Positions 27,056-35,557 of a stretch of DNA of 64,000 nucleotides are shown here, piece by piece. The stretch is from NCBI RefSeq assembly GCF_027489515.1, contig NZ_JAIXZS010000052.1, positions 1 through 64,000 of the forward strand, given 5' to 3'. How positions within the stretch are numbered: position 1 is the first letter of the stretch; each line of letters opens with the position of its first letter. The notes beneath the pieces are model-generated. The model was not told the origin of the DNA and searched no databases. It was given only the letters and a program-made list of their open reading frames with translations. Position numbers and translations under genes: made by a program. Origin of the DNA: Novosphingobium sp. (GTDB lineage: Bacteria > Pseudomonadota > Alphaproteobacteria > Sphingomonadales > Sphingomonadaceae).

Positions 27056-28029
27056 CACTGCGTTCGGTCATTCGCGGCAGCGGTTCAGCGCTCCCGGCGC
27101 GTTCGGTGTCGAATGCCGAGATGGCAACGATGGTCGATACGACCGACGAATGGATCGTCGAGCGCACCGGCATCCGCAACCGCCACATCGTTGGCGAGGG
27201 TGAAACCACCGCGACGCTGGCCACAGAGGCCTGCCGCAAGGCGCTCGAGGCCGCCGGAATTGAGGCTGCCTCGATCGATCTCATCGTGCTTGGCACTTGC
27301 AGTCCGGACCAGACTTTCCCCGCCACCGCCACGATCGTCCAGAACGCGCTCGGCTGCCGCGGCGGCATTGCGTTCGATGTCGCAGCGGTCTGCTCTGGGT
27401 TCCTCTATGCTTTCGCCACAGCGGATTCGCTGCTGCGCACGGGCATGGCCAAGCGCGCGCTGGTGATCGGCGCCGAGACGATGAGCCGCCTGCTCGATTG
27501 GGAGGACCGCACGACCTGCGTTCTCTTCGGCGATGGCGCCGGCGCGGTCGTGCTCGAAGCCGTGGACGTGGATGACAGCGATCCGAAGGCACCCGGTATT
27601 CTCGCCACGCGGCTCCACGCCGATGGCGCTCACAATGATCTGCTGCACATGGATGGCGGCCCATCCAGCACCGGCACAGTCGGCAAGCTGCGCATGAAGG
27701 GTCGCGAGGTGTTCCGCCACGCCGTGGTCAATCTCGCCGCCGTGCTCGAGGAAGTACTTGATGCCGCCGGTTACCAGTCGGCGGATATCGACTGGGTGGT
27801 GCCGCATCAGGCCAATGCCCGCATTCTCGATGCCACCGCGCGCAAGCTGGGGCTGCCCGAGGAAAAAGTGGTGGTGACGGTTGATCGCCACGCCAATACC
27901 AGCGCCGCCTCGGTCCCGCTCGCCTTCGATTGCGCAGTCCGCGATGGCCGGATCAAGCCCGGTGATCTCGTGATGTTCGAGGCGATGGGCGGTGGATTCA
28001 CCTGGGGTGCCAGCCTCGTCCGCATCTGA
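27052..28029 (+). CDS. fabH: Beta-ketoacyl-ACP synthase III
   Basis: The 325-residue thiolase-fold condensing enzyme has the Cys-His-Asn triad: C114 in [12 protein letters not shown], His in [10 protein letters not shown] and Asn in [10 protein letters not shown]. The RTGIRNRH acetyl-CoA-binding region is also present. It starts fatty acid synthesis by condensing acetyl-CoA with malonyl-ACP. It overlaps plsX by 4 nt, so the two are co-translated. Confidence 0.97.
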   Translation: MTLRSVIRGSGSALPARSVSNAEMATMVDTTDEWIVERTGIRNRHIVGEGETTATLATEACRKALEAAGIEAASIDLIVLGTCSPDQTFPATATIVQNALGCRGGIAFDVAAVCSGFLYAFATADSLLRTGMAKRALVIGAETMSRLLDWEDRTTCVLFGDGAGAVVLEAVDVDDSDPKAPGILATRLHADGAHNDLLHMDGGPSSTGTVGKLRMKGREVFRHAVVNLAAVLEEVLDAAGYQSADIDWVVPHQANARILDATARKLGLPEEKVVVTVDRHANTSAASVPLAFDCAVRDGRIKPGDLVMFEAMGGGFTWGASLVRI

Positions 28030-28110
28030 TTTACCCAGTTCCGGGCGTGCGCCGAGACAGTTTTCGTTGCGGACCAATGGATTGGCCGATAAAATAATGT
28101 GGAAAGCGGA

Positions 28111-28138
28111 TTGTAAAGCGCGGCGGACACTGTATGGT
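28111..28138 (+). promoter_or_regulatory. Candidate promoter for ihfA-merR
   Basis: TTGTAA (28111-28116) and TATGGT (28133-28138), 16 bp apart, lie 42 bases upstream of the ihfA start in the only AT-rich part of the fabH-ihfA gap. Confidence 0.35.
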
Positions 28139-28179
28139 GTCAAGTCAGCTTGTCGCTTTTTATATCGGGGGAATCGGGG

Positions 28180-28479
28180 ATGCGTTCAGTAGGGACCCTT
28201 ACTCGCGCTGATCTTGCAGAGAGCATCAATCGCCGTGTCGGCCTGTCTCGCGCCGATTCGCTCGGCATGGTCGAGGCTATCCTCGACCATATGTGCGAAG
28301 CGCTCGCAGAGGGCGAGAATGTAAAGATTTCCGGTTTCGGAACCTTTCTGCTACGGGACAAGGCCGAACGCATCGGTCGCAATCCCAAGACCGGTGTGGA
28401 AGTGCCGATCACCCCGCGCCGCGTCATGACGTTCCGCGCAAGCCAGATGCTGAAGGACCGGATTGCTGCCAGCAGTTGA
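28180..28479 (+). CDS. ihfA: Integration host factor subunit alpha
   Basis: This 99-residue HU/IHF fold protein contains the alpha-subunit pattern: [20 protein letters not shown] and [20 protein letters not shown]. The beta-arm [18 protein letters not shown] carries the intercalating Pro region. It bends DNA at specific sites with IhfB. The ATG at 28180 follows a CGGGGGA ribosome site. The downstream MerR gene starts inside its 3' end. Confidence 0.95.
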   Translation: MRSVGTLTRADLAESINRRVGLSRADSLGMVEAILDHMCEALAEGENVKISGFGTFLLRDKAERIGRNPKTGVEVPITPRRVMTFRASQMLKDRIAASS

Positions 28480-28927
28480 TACCCCGGGGTCCACGCCGCT
28501 CGCCACTCCTGCCTTCGATGATGGCAAGGAGCCCGACGCCCTGCGCACGATTGGCGAAGTAGCGAAGGCGCTCGGCCTCAAGCAGCACGTGCTTCGCTAC
28601 TGGGAAGAGCAGTTCCCGATGCTGAAGCCGCTGACCCGCGCGGGCGGCCGCCGCTACTATCGGCCCGAAGACATCGCGCTCGTCGCCCGGATCGACCAGC
28701 TCCTCCACCGTGAAGGCTACACCATCCGCGGCGCCCGTCTGGCGCTTTCGGGCAAGAGCCCCGCCAAGCCTGCGGCCCCGCTGCAAGCCGAGCCTGGCCC
28801 ACTCGCGGAGACACCTGCGCGCGCCTCAGAGATGCCTGCGGAAGAGGAAATCATTTCCGCCATCCGCATCCTGCGCCGCCACCTCGAGACGATTCGCCAC
28901 CGGTTGGTTGCCGCGCTGGAGGATTAA
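28463..28927 (+). CDS. MerR-family transcriptional regulator
   Basis: The 154-residue protein has an N-terminal MerR winged helix ([20 protein letters not shown], then [11 protein letters not shown]). The effector domain is short, with no Cys cluster, ending in a helix [20 protein letters not shown]. This ihfA-merR pair is widespread in alphaproteobacteria. The first in-frame start is the TTG at 28463, inside ihfA; no ATG occurs before the HTH, so the exact start is uncertain. The regulated genes are unknown. Confidence 0.85.
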   Translation: MLPAVDTPGSTPLATPAFDDGKEPDALRTIGEVAKALGLKQHVLRYWEEQFPMLKPLTRAGGRRYYRPEDIALVARIDQLLHREGYTIRGARLALSGKSPAKPAAPLQAEPGPLAETPARASEMPAEEEIISAIRILRRHLETIRHRLVAALED

Positions 28928-29050
28928 GGGGGCGTTCGGCACGCGCCGCGCCCCCGCAGCGGGGCGGTTCGGCGATAGGCGCTGGAATGTGCTCCCTCAT
29001 GTGGACAACACCCGTGATCAATGATCGATGAATTCCTGAAGGAACGGCGC

Positions 29051-29662
29051 ATGATCAAGGTCTGGGGCGGAGGAACCTCGCGGTCGCTGCGGGTCGTCTG
29101 GTTGCTGGAGGAAATGGGCCTTCCTTACCGCGTGAGGCCTGTGGACATGTTGGCAGCCGAGCCGGACCCAGCGTTCCTCTCCGTCAACCCCGCCAACTAT
29201 CTACCCGCAATCGAGGACGGCGACGTCGTCATGGTCGAATCGATCGCGATCATGGAATACCTGATGGCGCGCTACGGGCCGACCTCGCTCGCACCCGCAC
29301 CGGATACGCCGTGTTTCCCGGCCTATCAGCAGTTTCTGCATCTCGGTGAGGCAGGCCTAGCCACGCTGATGATGCCGGTTATCGTGAGCGGTTTCCTTGC
29401 GCCCGACGCAGAGCGGAACAACTGGGCCGCAAACTGGTGTCTGCAGTCCCTCCAAAAGCGGCTTGCACTTGTTGGCGAGCGTTTGGGCAGGGCGCCCTAC
29501 CTTGCCGGAGACATGTTCACTGCCGCAGATATCTCCGTAACCTATGCCCTGAATCTCGCCCAAGGGCCCTGCGGTCTTACCCTTGGCGACGCCGAGCAAG
29601 CCTATCTCGCGCGCACCATGAGCCGCGCGGCGTACAAGCGTGCCATCGACCGTTCGCACTAA
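29051..29662 (+). CDS. Glutathione S-transferase family protein
   Basis: The 203-residue product has an N-terminal thioredoxin-like domain (MIKVWGGGTSRSLRVVWLLE) with the NPANYLPAIED and VESIAIMEYLMARYG glutathione-site motifs. The all-helical C-terminal domain contains LAGDMFTAADIS, the N-capping box. It probably conjugates or reduces electrophiles with glutathione in the cytoplasm. The start was placed at ATG 29051 by comparison with relatives; a further ATG at 29021 is possible. The 90 bases before it hold a G/C-rich stretch but no clear gene. Confidence 0.85.
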   Translation: MIKVWGGGTSRSLRVVWLLEEMGLPYRVRPVDMLAAEPDPAFLSVNPANYLPAIEDGDVVMVESIAIMEYLMARYGPTSLAPAPDTPCFPAYQQFLHLGEAGLATLMMPVIVSGFLAPDAERNNWAANWCLQSLQKRLALVGERLGRAPYLAGDMFTAADISVTYALNLAQGPCGLTLGDAEQAYLARTMSRAAYKRAIDRSH

Positions 29663-29699
29663 GGGCTTGAAGGATGAGCCTTGAGCCAACCCAGCAAGC

Positions 29700-30245
29700 T
29701 TAATCGTTGAGCGTCGGCCCCAGCGCCGGATCGAGATCGCGCGGGCGCTTCATCGCAACCAGCTTTCCGCAGCGTTCATCCAGATCGGCCCAGCGCTCAA
29801 TGGCGAGTTCCATGACAGCAAAGGTCGCGGTCGGGAACTTCACTTCCACTTCCTCGCGTAGCGGGCTGCTGCCGTCATCGGGCACGAGATCGAAGATCAG
29901 ATCCTCGAGACCTGGATTATGCCCGATCATCAGCACGCTTTCCGGTTCCCCTGAAAGCTCGCGCAGCAAGTCGATCAGCGTCGCGGAACTGGCGAGGTAG
30001 ATCCGCCGGTCCCACTCGACCGGGAAGCTGTGACCCCAGGCCTTGCTCGCTTCCTCGATCGTCTCTGCGACGCGCACGGCGGGCGAGGCGATGATCCGAT
30101 CGAAGCGCAGACAGGTGCTCTTGATGTATTCGCCCATGGCCTGCGCCCCGCGCACCCCGCGTGCGTTGAGCGGCCGGTCGAAATCGCGCGCCCGCGCGTC
30201 GGACCAGTCGGACTTCGCGTGGCGCAGAAGAGCGAGCTTTTTCAA
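29700..30245 (-). CDS. sixA: Histidine phosphatase SixA-like
   Basis: This 181-residue member of the phosphoglycerate-mutase/histidine phosphatase fold has the RHG-type motif LLRHAKSDWSD (His9 nucleophile) near the N-terminus and a second His in MIGHNPGLEDL. This compact form matches SixA, which removes phosphate from His of phosphorelay proteins. It starts with TTG; the codon overlaps the stop of the upstream helicase gene (TTGA), so it is translated with it. Confidence 0.87.
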   Translation of the reverse strand: MKKLALLRHAKSDWSDARARDFDRPLNARGVRGAQAMGEYIKSTCLRFDRIIASPAVRVAETIEEASKAWGHSFPVEWDRRIYLASSATLIDLLRELSGEPESVLMIGHNPGLEDLIFDLVPDDGSSPLREEVEVKFPTATFAVMELAIERWADLDERCGKLVAMKRPRDLDPALGPTLND

Positions 30246-33028
30246 GGGCGAGTCTCGTCGGTCTGGTCCTGCGGCGCGCGTGCGCCCTCGGCGCCAGAAA
30301 CACTGCCAGCCACGCTTTGTAAAGCCGCATCGAGCGTGACGCGGCGCACCGGCGTATCGGGTGGAAAGGCCGTGAGAAGCCGCGAAGGGAAGGCCGAGGA
30401 GAGCACCACGAAATGGCCCTTGTCGGTCCCCGTGCGGATCAGCCGCCCGAACGCCTGCGCCAGCCGCGCGCGGATGATGCGGTCGTCATGCGCCTGACCA
30501 CCACTTCCAAACTTCTCTGCATGCGCCAGTCGCCGCGCGCGGTGGAGGATCGAGGGTTTGGGCCAGGGCACCTGCTCCATCACCACCAGTCGCAGCGAAT
30601 GGCCGGGCACGTCCACCCCGTCGCGCAAGGCATCGGTGCCGAGCAGCGAGGCGCGCGGATCATCGCGGAAGATATCGACGAGCGTGCCGGTGTCGATCGG
30701 ATCGACATGCTGGGCAAACAGCGGAAGGCCCCCGCGTGCCAGCCGGTCGGCGATTCGGCCATAGACCGCGCGCAGCCGCCGGATCGCAGTGAACAGCCCC
30801 AGCGCACCGCCGCCCGAGGCCTCGATCAGCCGCCCATAGGCATTGGCGAGCGCCGGGATATCCCCCTTGGGAACATCGGTCACGATCAGCACTTCGGCAT
30901 TGCGCGCATAGTCGAACGGGCTCGCCGCCGCGAAGACCTGCGGCCGCACGCCCAGATGCGGTGCACCGCTGCGCTCCACCGCACTGGTCCAGTCGCCGCT
31001 CGCGGTCTCGGCGCCATCGGAGAGCGTGGCCGAGGTCATCATCACGCCGTGGGCACCTGCCAGCACTGCCTCGGCAAAGGGCTTCATCGGATCGAGGTAG
31101 CGGCGGTGGAGCCCGATATCCCACTCGCGCCCTTCGGAGCGTTCCAGCGCCAGCCAGTCGACGAATTCGGGATCGCCCGGCCCGCCCAGCCGTGCCAGCA
31201 GCGCGATCCAGCCCCCAATCAGATCGGTGCGCCAGCCGATAGCCCCGCGTGCGCCTTCGATCCGCGCCCGTGCCGGACCGTCGAGCCAGTCCGGCCCGTC
31301 CTCGATCAGCGCTTCGAGCCGCAGCGCAAGGCGCATCAGCGGCTGGCGCAGCGCCTCCAGCGCTTCCTGCGCGCGGCCTGCCACTTCGATAAAGCTGCCG
31401 CCCAGCTGCGCCGCCTCGGTTTCCAGCCCATAGCCCGCTTCCTGCCCGCCGCTCTCATCGCGTGCGAGCACTAGTTCGCGGGTCTCCGCCAGCAGGTCCT
31501 CAAGCGGCCCGAACGGCGCGCCTTCGACGACGCGCGCCAGCCAGCCGTCGCCCGGCAGCGCACTCGCCGCCTCTCGCGCATCGGCAATCGCGCGCGCGCC
31601 CTCATCGTCATAGCTGGCGACGTCTGCCAGCCGTGCGGCCAGGCCCCGCCGCCGCCCGCGCTGGTTGCCTTCGGGGCCGATCACCCAGCGCCTGAGCTCT
31701 ACCGTCTCCGCGCCGGTCAGCGCGGCCGCAAAGGTGCTGTCCGCCGCCTCGAATACATGGTGTCCTTCGTCGAACACGATCCGCGTCGGCCGCTGCGCCG
31801 GCTCGCGCGCGCGGGCGGCGTTGATCATCACCAGCGCATGGTTGGCGATAACCAGTTCCGCCCCTGCCGAGGCACGCGCCGCGCGCTCGATGAAGCACTT
31901 TCGGAAATGCGGGCACCCGGCATAGACGCATTCACCGCGCTGGTCGGTCAGCGCGGTTATCCCGCGCTTGCGGAACAGCGTGCCGAGCCAACCCGGCAGA
32001 TCACCGCCGATCATGTCGCCGTCTTGCGAGTACGCCGCCCAGCGCGCCACCAGTTGCGCCATGATCGCAGGGCGCCCGGTAAAGCCGCCCTGCAGCGCAT
32101 CCTCGAGGTTCAGCAGGCAAAGGTAGTTCTCGCGCCCCTTGCGCACCACCACCGGCGGGCCGATGCGTCCAGCCTGCGCCGCGCGCTCCGGCGGAAAGGC
32201 CGCCCGGCTCTCGCGGCGCAATTGCCGTTGCAGCGCCTTGGTGTACGTCGAAACCCAGACTGTCCCGCCCGATTGTTCGGCCCAGAGCGAGGCAGGCGCG
32301 AGATAGCCGAAGGTCTTGCCGGTGCCGGTGCCCGCCTGCGCCAGCACCATGTGTGGCTGGCGCTGGCTCCCTCGCGGCGCAAACATTCCGCCCGCGGCGC
32401 GTGCATAGGCCTGCTGCGCCGGCCGCGCTTCCGCGCCGCTGCCGGTCAGCTCGGCGAGCCGCGCCGTGATGGCATCATCCTGCAGCACGATCTGCGCGGG
32501 CTGCGGCCGTTCGGGCGCTTCCTCCCATTCGGGCAATCGTGAAAATAGCCAACGCTCCGCCCGCTGCGGCTGGGCAATACGCGGCGTCAGCAGACCAGCC
32601 CACGGCCAGCGCAGCCGCACCAGCGATTGCAGCGCGCTCCATGCCCCTTCGCGCTCGGGCCAGGCGGGGTCCTCGCACGCAGCGAGGAGCGCATCGGCCG
32701 CCGCCTGCAGCAGTTCGGGCACAGCATCGTCGCTAGCAGGCTCGGTCAGCTCCAGCGCCTGTGCCAGTCCCTTGGGCGTCGGCACCATGAAGCGCGCCGG
32801 GTGGATGAACGCGAAGAGCTCGAGCAGATCGAGGCCGGAGAGATCCGGATAGCCCAGCCTGCTTGCCACCAGCGGCGCATTGAGCATGAGCAGCGGTGTA
32901 TCGGCCGCCGCCATGATCGCCTCTCCCTTGCCCACCGGGCGCGTGCCCGCAAGGTCGCGCAGCCAGCAGCCGCTGTGGCTGGCATGGATCGCGGCCAAAG
33001 GGGGAGAGGGTAGGGAGGAGGCAGCCAT
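30242..33028 (-). CDS. DinG/XPD-like ATP-dependent DNA helicase
   Basis: The 928-residue superfamily 2 helicase has Walker A AQAGTGTGKTFGYLAP, a DEGH box in IVFDEGHHVFEAA and a late motif VI with AQAFGRLIRTGTD. A four-Cys iron-sulphur domain lies between (C in NYLCLLNLED, then GECVYAGCPHFRKC), as in the XPD/DinG family. It unwinds DNA, probably in repair or R-loop removal. The start was set at the complement of ATG 33026-33028; an upstream in-frame extension to 33193 lacks similarity. It forms an operon with sixA. Confidence 0.93.
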   Translation of the reverse strand: MAASSLPSPPLAAIHASHSGCWLRDLAGTRPVGKGEAIMAAADTPLLMLNAPLVASRLGYPDLSGLDLLELFAFIHPARFMVPTPKGLAQALELTEPASDDAVPELLQAAADALLAACEDPAWPEREGAWSALQSLVRLRWPWAGLLTPRIAQPQRAERWLFSRLPEWEEAPERPQPAQIVLQDDAITARLAELTGSGAEARPAQQAYARAAGGMFAPRGSQRQPHMVLAQAGTGTGKTFGYLAPASLWAEQSGGTVWVSTYTKALQRQLRRESRAAFPPERAAQAGRIGPPVVVRKGRENYLCLLNLEDALQGGFTGRPAIMAQLVARWAAYSQDGDMIGGDLPGWLGTLFRKRGITALTDQRGECVYAGCPHFRKCFIERAARASAGAELVIANHALVMINAARAREPAQRPTRIVFDEGHHVFEAADSTFAAALTGAETVELRRWVIGPEGNQRGRRRGLAARLADVASYDDEGARAIADAREAASALPGDGWLARVVEGAPFGPLEDLLAETRELVLARDESGGQEAGYGLETEAAQLGGSFIEVAGRAQEALEALRQPLMRLALRLEALIEDGPDWLDGPARARIEGARGAIGWRTDLIGGWIALLARLGGPGDPEFVDWLALERSEGREWDIGLHRRYLDPMKPFAEAVLAGAHGVMMTSATLSDGAETASGDWTSAVERSGAPHLGVRPQVFAAASPFDYARNAEVLIVTDVPKGDIPALANAYGRLIEASGGGALGLFTAIRRLRAVYGRIADRLARGGLPLFAQHVDPIDTGTLVDIFRDDPRASLLGTDALRDGVDVPGHSLRLVVMEQVPWPKPSILHRARRLAHAEKFGSGGQAHDDRIIRARLAQAFGRLIRTGTDKGHFVVLSSAFPSRLLTAFPPDTPVRRVTLDAALQSVAGSVSGAEGARAPQDQTDETRP

Positions 33029-33210
33029 CGCCCCGTCACTAGAGAGCAAAGGCGGGGGCAGGGCAAGCCGGGGCCCTACGTGCTTTCCCCCATGGGACAC
33101 GACACGGCCTTGCAGGGCGCATGCCTTAAACCCGGCAAGGTTCGGCCGTTCTGGCCTTTCGGGACATGAACGGAGCCCCACGCTCCGGCCCATAGTGGAG
33201 AATGGGAATC

Positions 33211-34092
33211 ATGGCAGTCATCAATACCAATATCAGTGCGATCCGTGCGTCGAACGCCTCGAACAGTGCTTCGAAAATGGCGGGCGTCGCAATGGAACGT
33301 CTTTCGACCGGCAAGCGCATCAACGGCGCCAAGGACGATGCCGCAGGCCTTGCGATCACCACCACCATGACCTCGCAGATCAAGGGCATGAGCCAGGGGA
33401 TCCGCAACGCCAACGATGGCATCAGTTTCGCGCAGACCGCCGACGGCGCGCTCAACGAAGTGACCGCGATGCTGCAGCGCATCCGTGAACTGGCCATCCA
33501 GGCGAAGTCGGCGACCTACACGGACACCGACCGCACCTCGATGCAGTCCGAAGTGGCCAACCTCACCGCGCAGGTCAGCGAAGTGCTCGAGAAGACCACA
33601 TTCAACGGCACCAAGCTGTTCACCGTGGTTGGCGCGACCCCGGCGGCCAATGGTTCGGACGATGCCACCTTCTCGATCCAGACGGGCAGCAACACCACCG
33701 ATACTGTGGACCTGCGCAGCAAGGCGATCGACGGCACCAAGCTGTTTGGCGGCACCAACACGACCTACAATCCGGCGACGACCCCGCAGGCGATCGATGT
33801 CAGCACCGCGACGCTCGCCGGTACGACGATGGACAACGTCGATGCCGCGCTCACCGCGATCAACGTTGCGCGCGCCGAATTCGGCTCGGGCCAGAATCGC
33901 CTCGAATCGGTGATCAACAATCTGACGGACAACGTCACGAACCTGTCTGACGCGCGCAGCCGCATCCTCGATACCGACTATTCGGCGGAAACGACGATGA
34001 TGGCCAAGGCCCAGATCCTGAGCCAGGCCTCTACTGCGATGATCGCACAGGCCAACCAGGCCCAGCAGAACGTCCTCTCGCTGCTCAAGTAA
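33211..34092 (+). CDS. Flagellin
   Basis: This 293-residue flagellin has the conserved D0/D1 N-terminus ([20 protein letters not shown], then [20 protein letters not shown]) and the matching C-terminal coiled region ending [14 protein letters not shown]. The central variable part is short (about residues 145-205), so the filament surface domain is small. The ATG at 33211 (MAVINTN) was preferred over 33202. It is a subunit of the exported flagellar filament. No other flagellar structural or export gene is in the window, so it is either an isolated fliC copy or a cluster edge. It runs opposite to the neighbouring helicase. Confidence 0.95.
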   Translation: MAVINTNISAIRASNASNSASKMAGVAMERLSTGKRINGAKDDAAGLAITTTMTSQIKGMSQGIRNANDGISFAQTADGALNEVTAMLQRIRELAIQAKSATYTDTDRTSMQSEVANLTAQVSEVLEKTTFNGTKLFTVVGATPAANGSDDATFSIQTGSNTTDTVDLRSKAIDGTKLFGGTNTTYNPATTPQAIDVSTATLAGTTMDNVDAALTAINVARAEFGSGQNRLESVINNLTDNVTNLSDARSRILDTDYSAETTMMAKAQILSQASTAMIAQANQAQQNVLSLLK

Positions 34093-34100
34093 GCCACTAG

Positions 34101-34124
34101 CCCTCGTCCCCAGAGGGGAGAGGG
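34101..34124. terminator. Stem-loop after flagellin, C/G-rich repeat
   Basis: CCCTCGTCCCC, AGA and GGGGAGAGGG form a stem just after the flagellin stop. More G-rich runs follow to 34150. There is no T-tract, so it may be a sphingomonad intergenic repeat acting as a terminator for the convergent genes rather than a classic intrinsic terminator. The element resembles that at 11355-11459. Confidence 0.4.
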
Positions 34125-34151
34125 CGGGGGGAGAGGGTTGGGAGAGGGGGT

Positions 34152-34736
34152 TTACTGCGCTGCCTTCTGCTCCAGCAGCAGGCCTTCCAGCCGGTTTACC
34201 CCCGGCACGCCTGAGACCTCGAAGCGTTCGGTGACCTTGTCGCCATCGCTATCGAGGCGGGTGCCGGTCTGGATGCGCAAGGTGCCGTAGCCATCGGCAT
34301 CTGCGGTCACGTCGATAGGGCCCATCTGGCTGATCAGCACGCTGGCGCTTTCGCGCTTGGTGCCGGCGGTCACGCGCAGCATCCGACGATCGGTCAGGCC
34401 ATAGATCGTCTCCGCCGCCTTGCGCCGGACCTTGAAGGGCAGCCACAGCATGCCAAGGCCAATGCCGATGAAAGGCAGGCCGAACAGCGGGAACACGATC
34501 CCGAAGCTCCACTGGATGCCGAGCGGGGTGTGCGAACTCGCCATCCACGGCAGCAGGGCCATCGCTTCCCAGAACAATGCGAAGGCCGTCCACGGCACCG
34601 CGAAGAACCAGATCCCGAATATGGCGCGCAGCCGCAAGGGATCGGGCCTGCCGCTCCACAGCAGGCGTTCCCCGGGCATGAGTTCACGCCGCAGGATCAT
34701 TTCGAGTTCAGGCGACGGCAGGTTTGGCGTTTCCAT
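34152..34736 (-). CDS. PH-like membrane protein, 194 aa
   Basis: The protein has a cytoplasmic N-terminus with a MPGERLLWSGRPDP motif common in bacterial PH-domain membrane proteins. Two hydrophobic segments (about 38-60 and 78-100) follow, then a globular part starting AAETIYGLTDRRMLRVTAG and ending RLEGLLLEQ. The YGLTDRR.L.V pattern is typical of bPH domains. No catalytic motif is seen. A role in membrane stress or lipid sensing is known for some relatives, but none is implied here. It is convergent with flagellin. Confidence 0.65.
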   Translation of the reverse strand: METPNLPSPELEMILRRELMPGERLLWSGRPDPLRLRAIFGIWFFAVPWTAFALFWEAMALLPWMASSHTPLGIQWSFGIVFPLFGLPFIGIGLGMLWLPFKVRRKAAETIYGLTDRRMLRVTAGTKRESASVLISQMGPIDVTADADGYGTLRIQTGTRLDSDGDKVTERFEVSGVPGVNRLEGLLLEQKAAQ

Positions 34737-34779
34737 GCCGGCAGTTATGCCACGCGCCGGTTAGGAGGGCGTTACAGCC

Positions 34780-35454
34780 TCATTCGAACCCGACGAAGGT
34801 CGCCGCCTCGGCAACAGACTTGCGCTCCGAGACCACGGCATTCGCCGGGAAGCTCTCGTCCGGCCAGCCCAATGCGATGCTCTTCATGATCACCTGATCG
34901 TCCGCGATCCCGGCATGTTCGCGCACCACCGGGCTCTGCATGATGCCCTGGCTGTTGATCACCGTGCCGAGGCTGCGCGACCATGCCGCGTTGACCAGCG
35001 CATTGACCACGCCGCCGCAATCGAACGGCGTATCGTCGCTGCCCTCAAGCACCTTGTCATAGGTCACGATGACGCAGACCGGCGCGTCGAACTGGCGGAA
35101 GCCGCGCAGCACCCAGTCCTGCCGCATCTCCGCGTCGTCGCGCGCGATGCCCATCGCGGCAAAAAGCTGCTTGGCGACGCCGATTTGGCGCTCGCGGTGG
35201 ATGCCCGCAAACGGCTGGCCCTTGCGGAACTCGCGCGAGTCCGGAAATCCGGCGAGGATCCGCTCGGTGTTGCCCTGCCGGATGAGCGCCAGCGGCTCGC
35301 CGGTAATCACGTAGAAATTCCACGGCTGCGTGTTCATCGAAGTCGGCGCGCGCATGGCGATGTGGAGCACTTCCTCGATCAACTTCTGCGGCACCGGGTC
35401 GGGCTTGTAACCCCGGATGCTGCGCCGCCCGAGCATGACCTCATCGTATTCCAT
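34780..35454 (-). CDS. Nitroreductase family protein
   Basis: The 224-residue FMN-dependent nitroreductase-like enzyme has RRSIRGYKPDP (10-20) and APTSMNTQPWNF (36-47) flavin-contact motifs and a terminal KSIALGW... core strand. The start is the ATG at 35454 behind GGGAG. It has the same length as the protein at 2622-3296 but differs in the central lid region, so the two are probably paralogues with different substrates. It is divergent from lysS with 103 bases between. Confidence 0.9.
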   Translation of the reverse strand: MEYDEVMLGRRSIRGYKPDPVPQKLIEEVLHIAMRAPTSMNTQPWNFYVITGEPLALIRQGNTERILAGFPDSREFRKGQPFAGIHRERQIGVAKQLFAAMGIARDDAEMRQDWVLRGFRQFDAPVCVIVTYDKVLEGSDDTPFDCGGVVNALVNAAWSRSLGTVINSQGIMQSPVVREHAGIADDQVIMKSIALGWPDESFPANAVVSERKSVAEAATFVGFE

Positions 35455-35557
35455 ACCGTCTCCCAAACCCTGTTTGCGTTGGCGGTAGCCAGCCGGCACC
35501 CCACCGCACAAGCTTTTCCTTGCGCTCAAGTGGGCCATCCGCAAAAGGGAGCCCGCT

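Noticed and set aside
33029..33210. Sigma-54 promoter (GG-N10-GC) upstream of flagellin
   Set aside because: CCTTGCA is present but no GG lies at the right distance and the flanking bases do not match; not supported.
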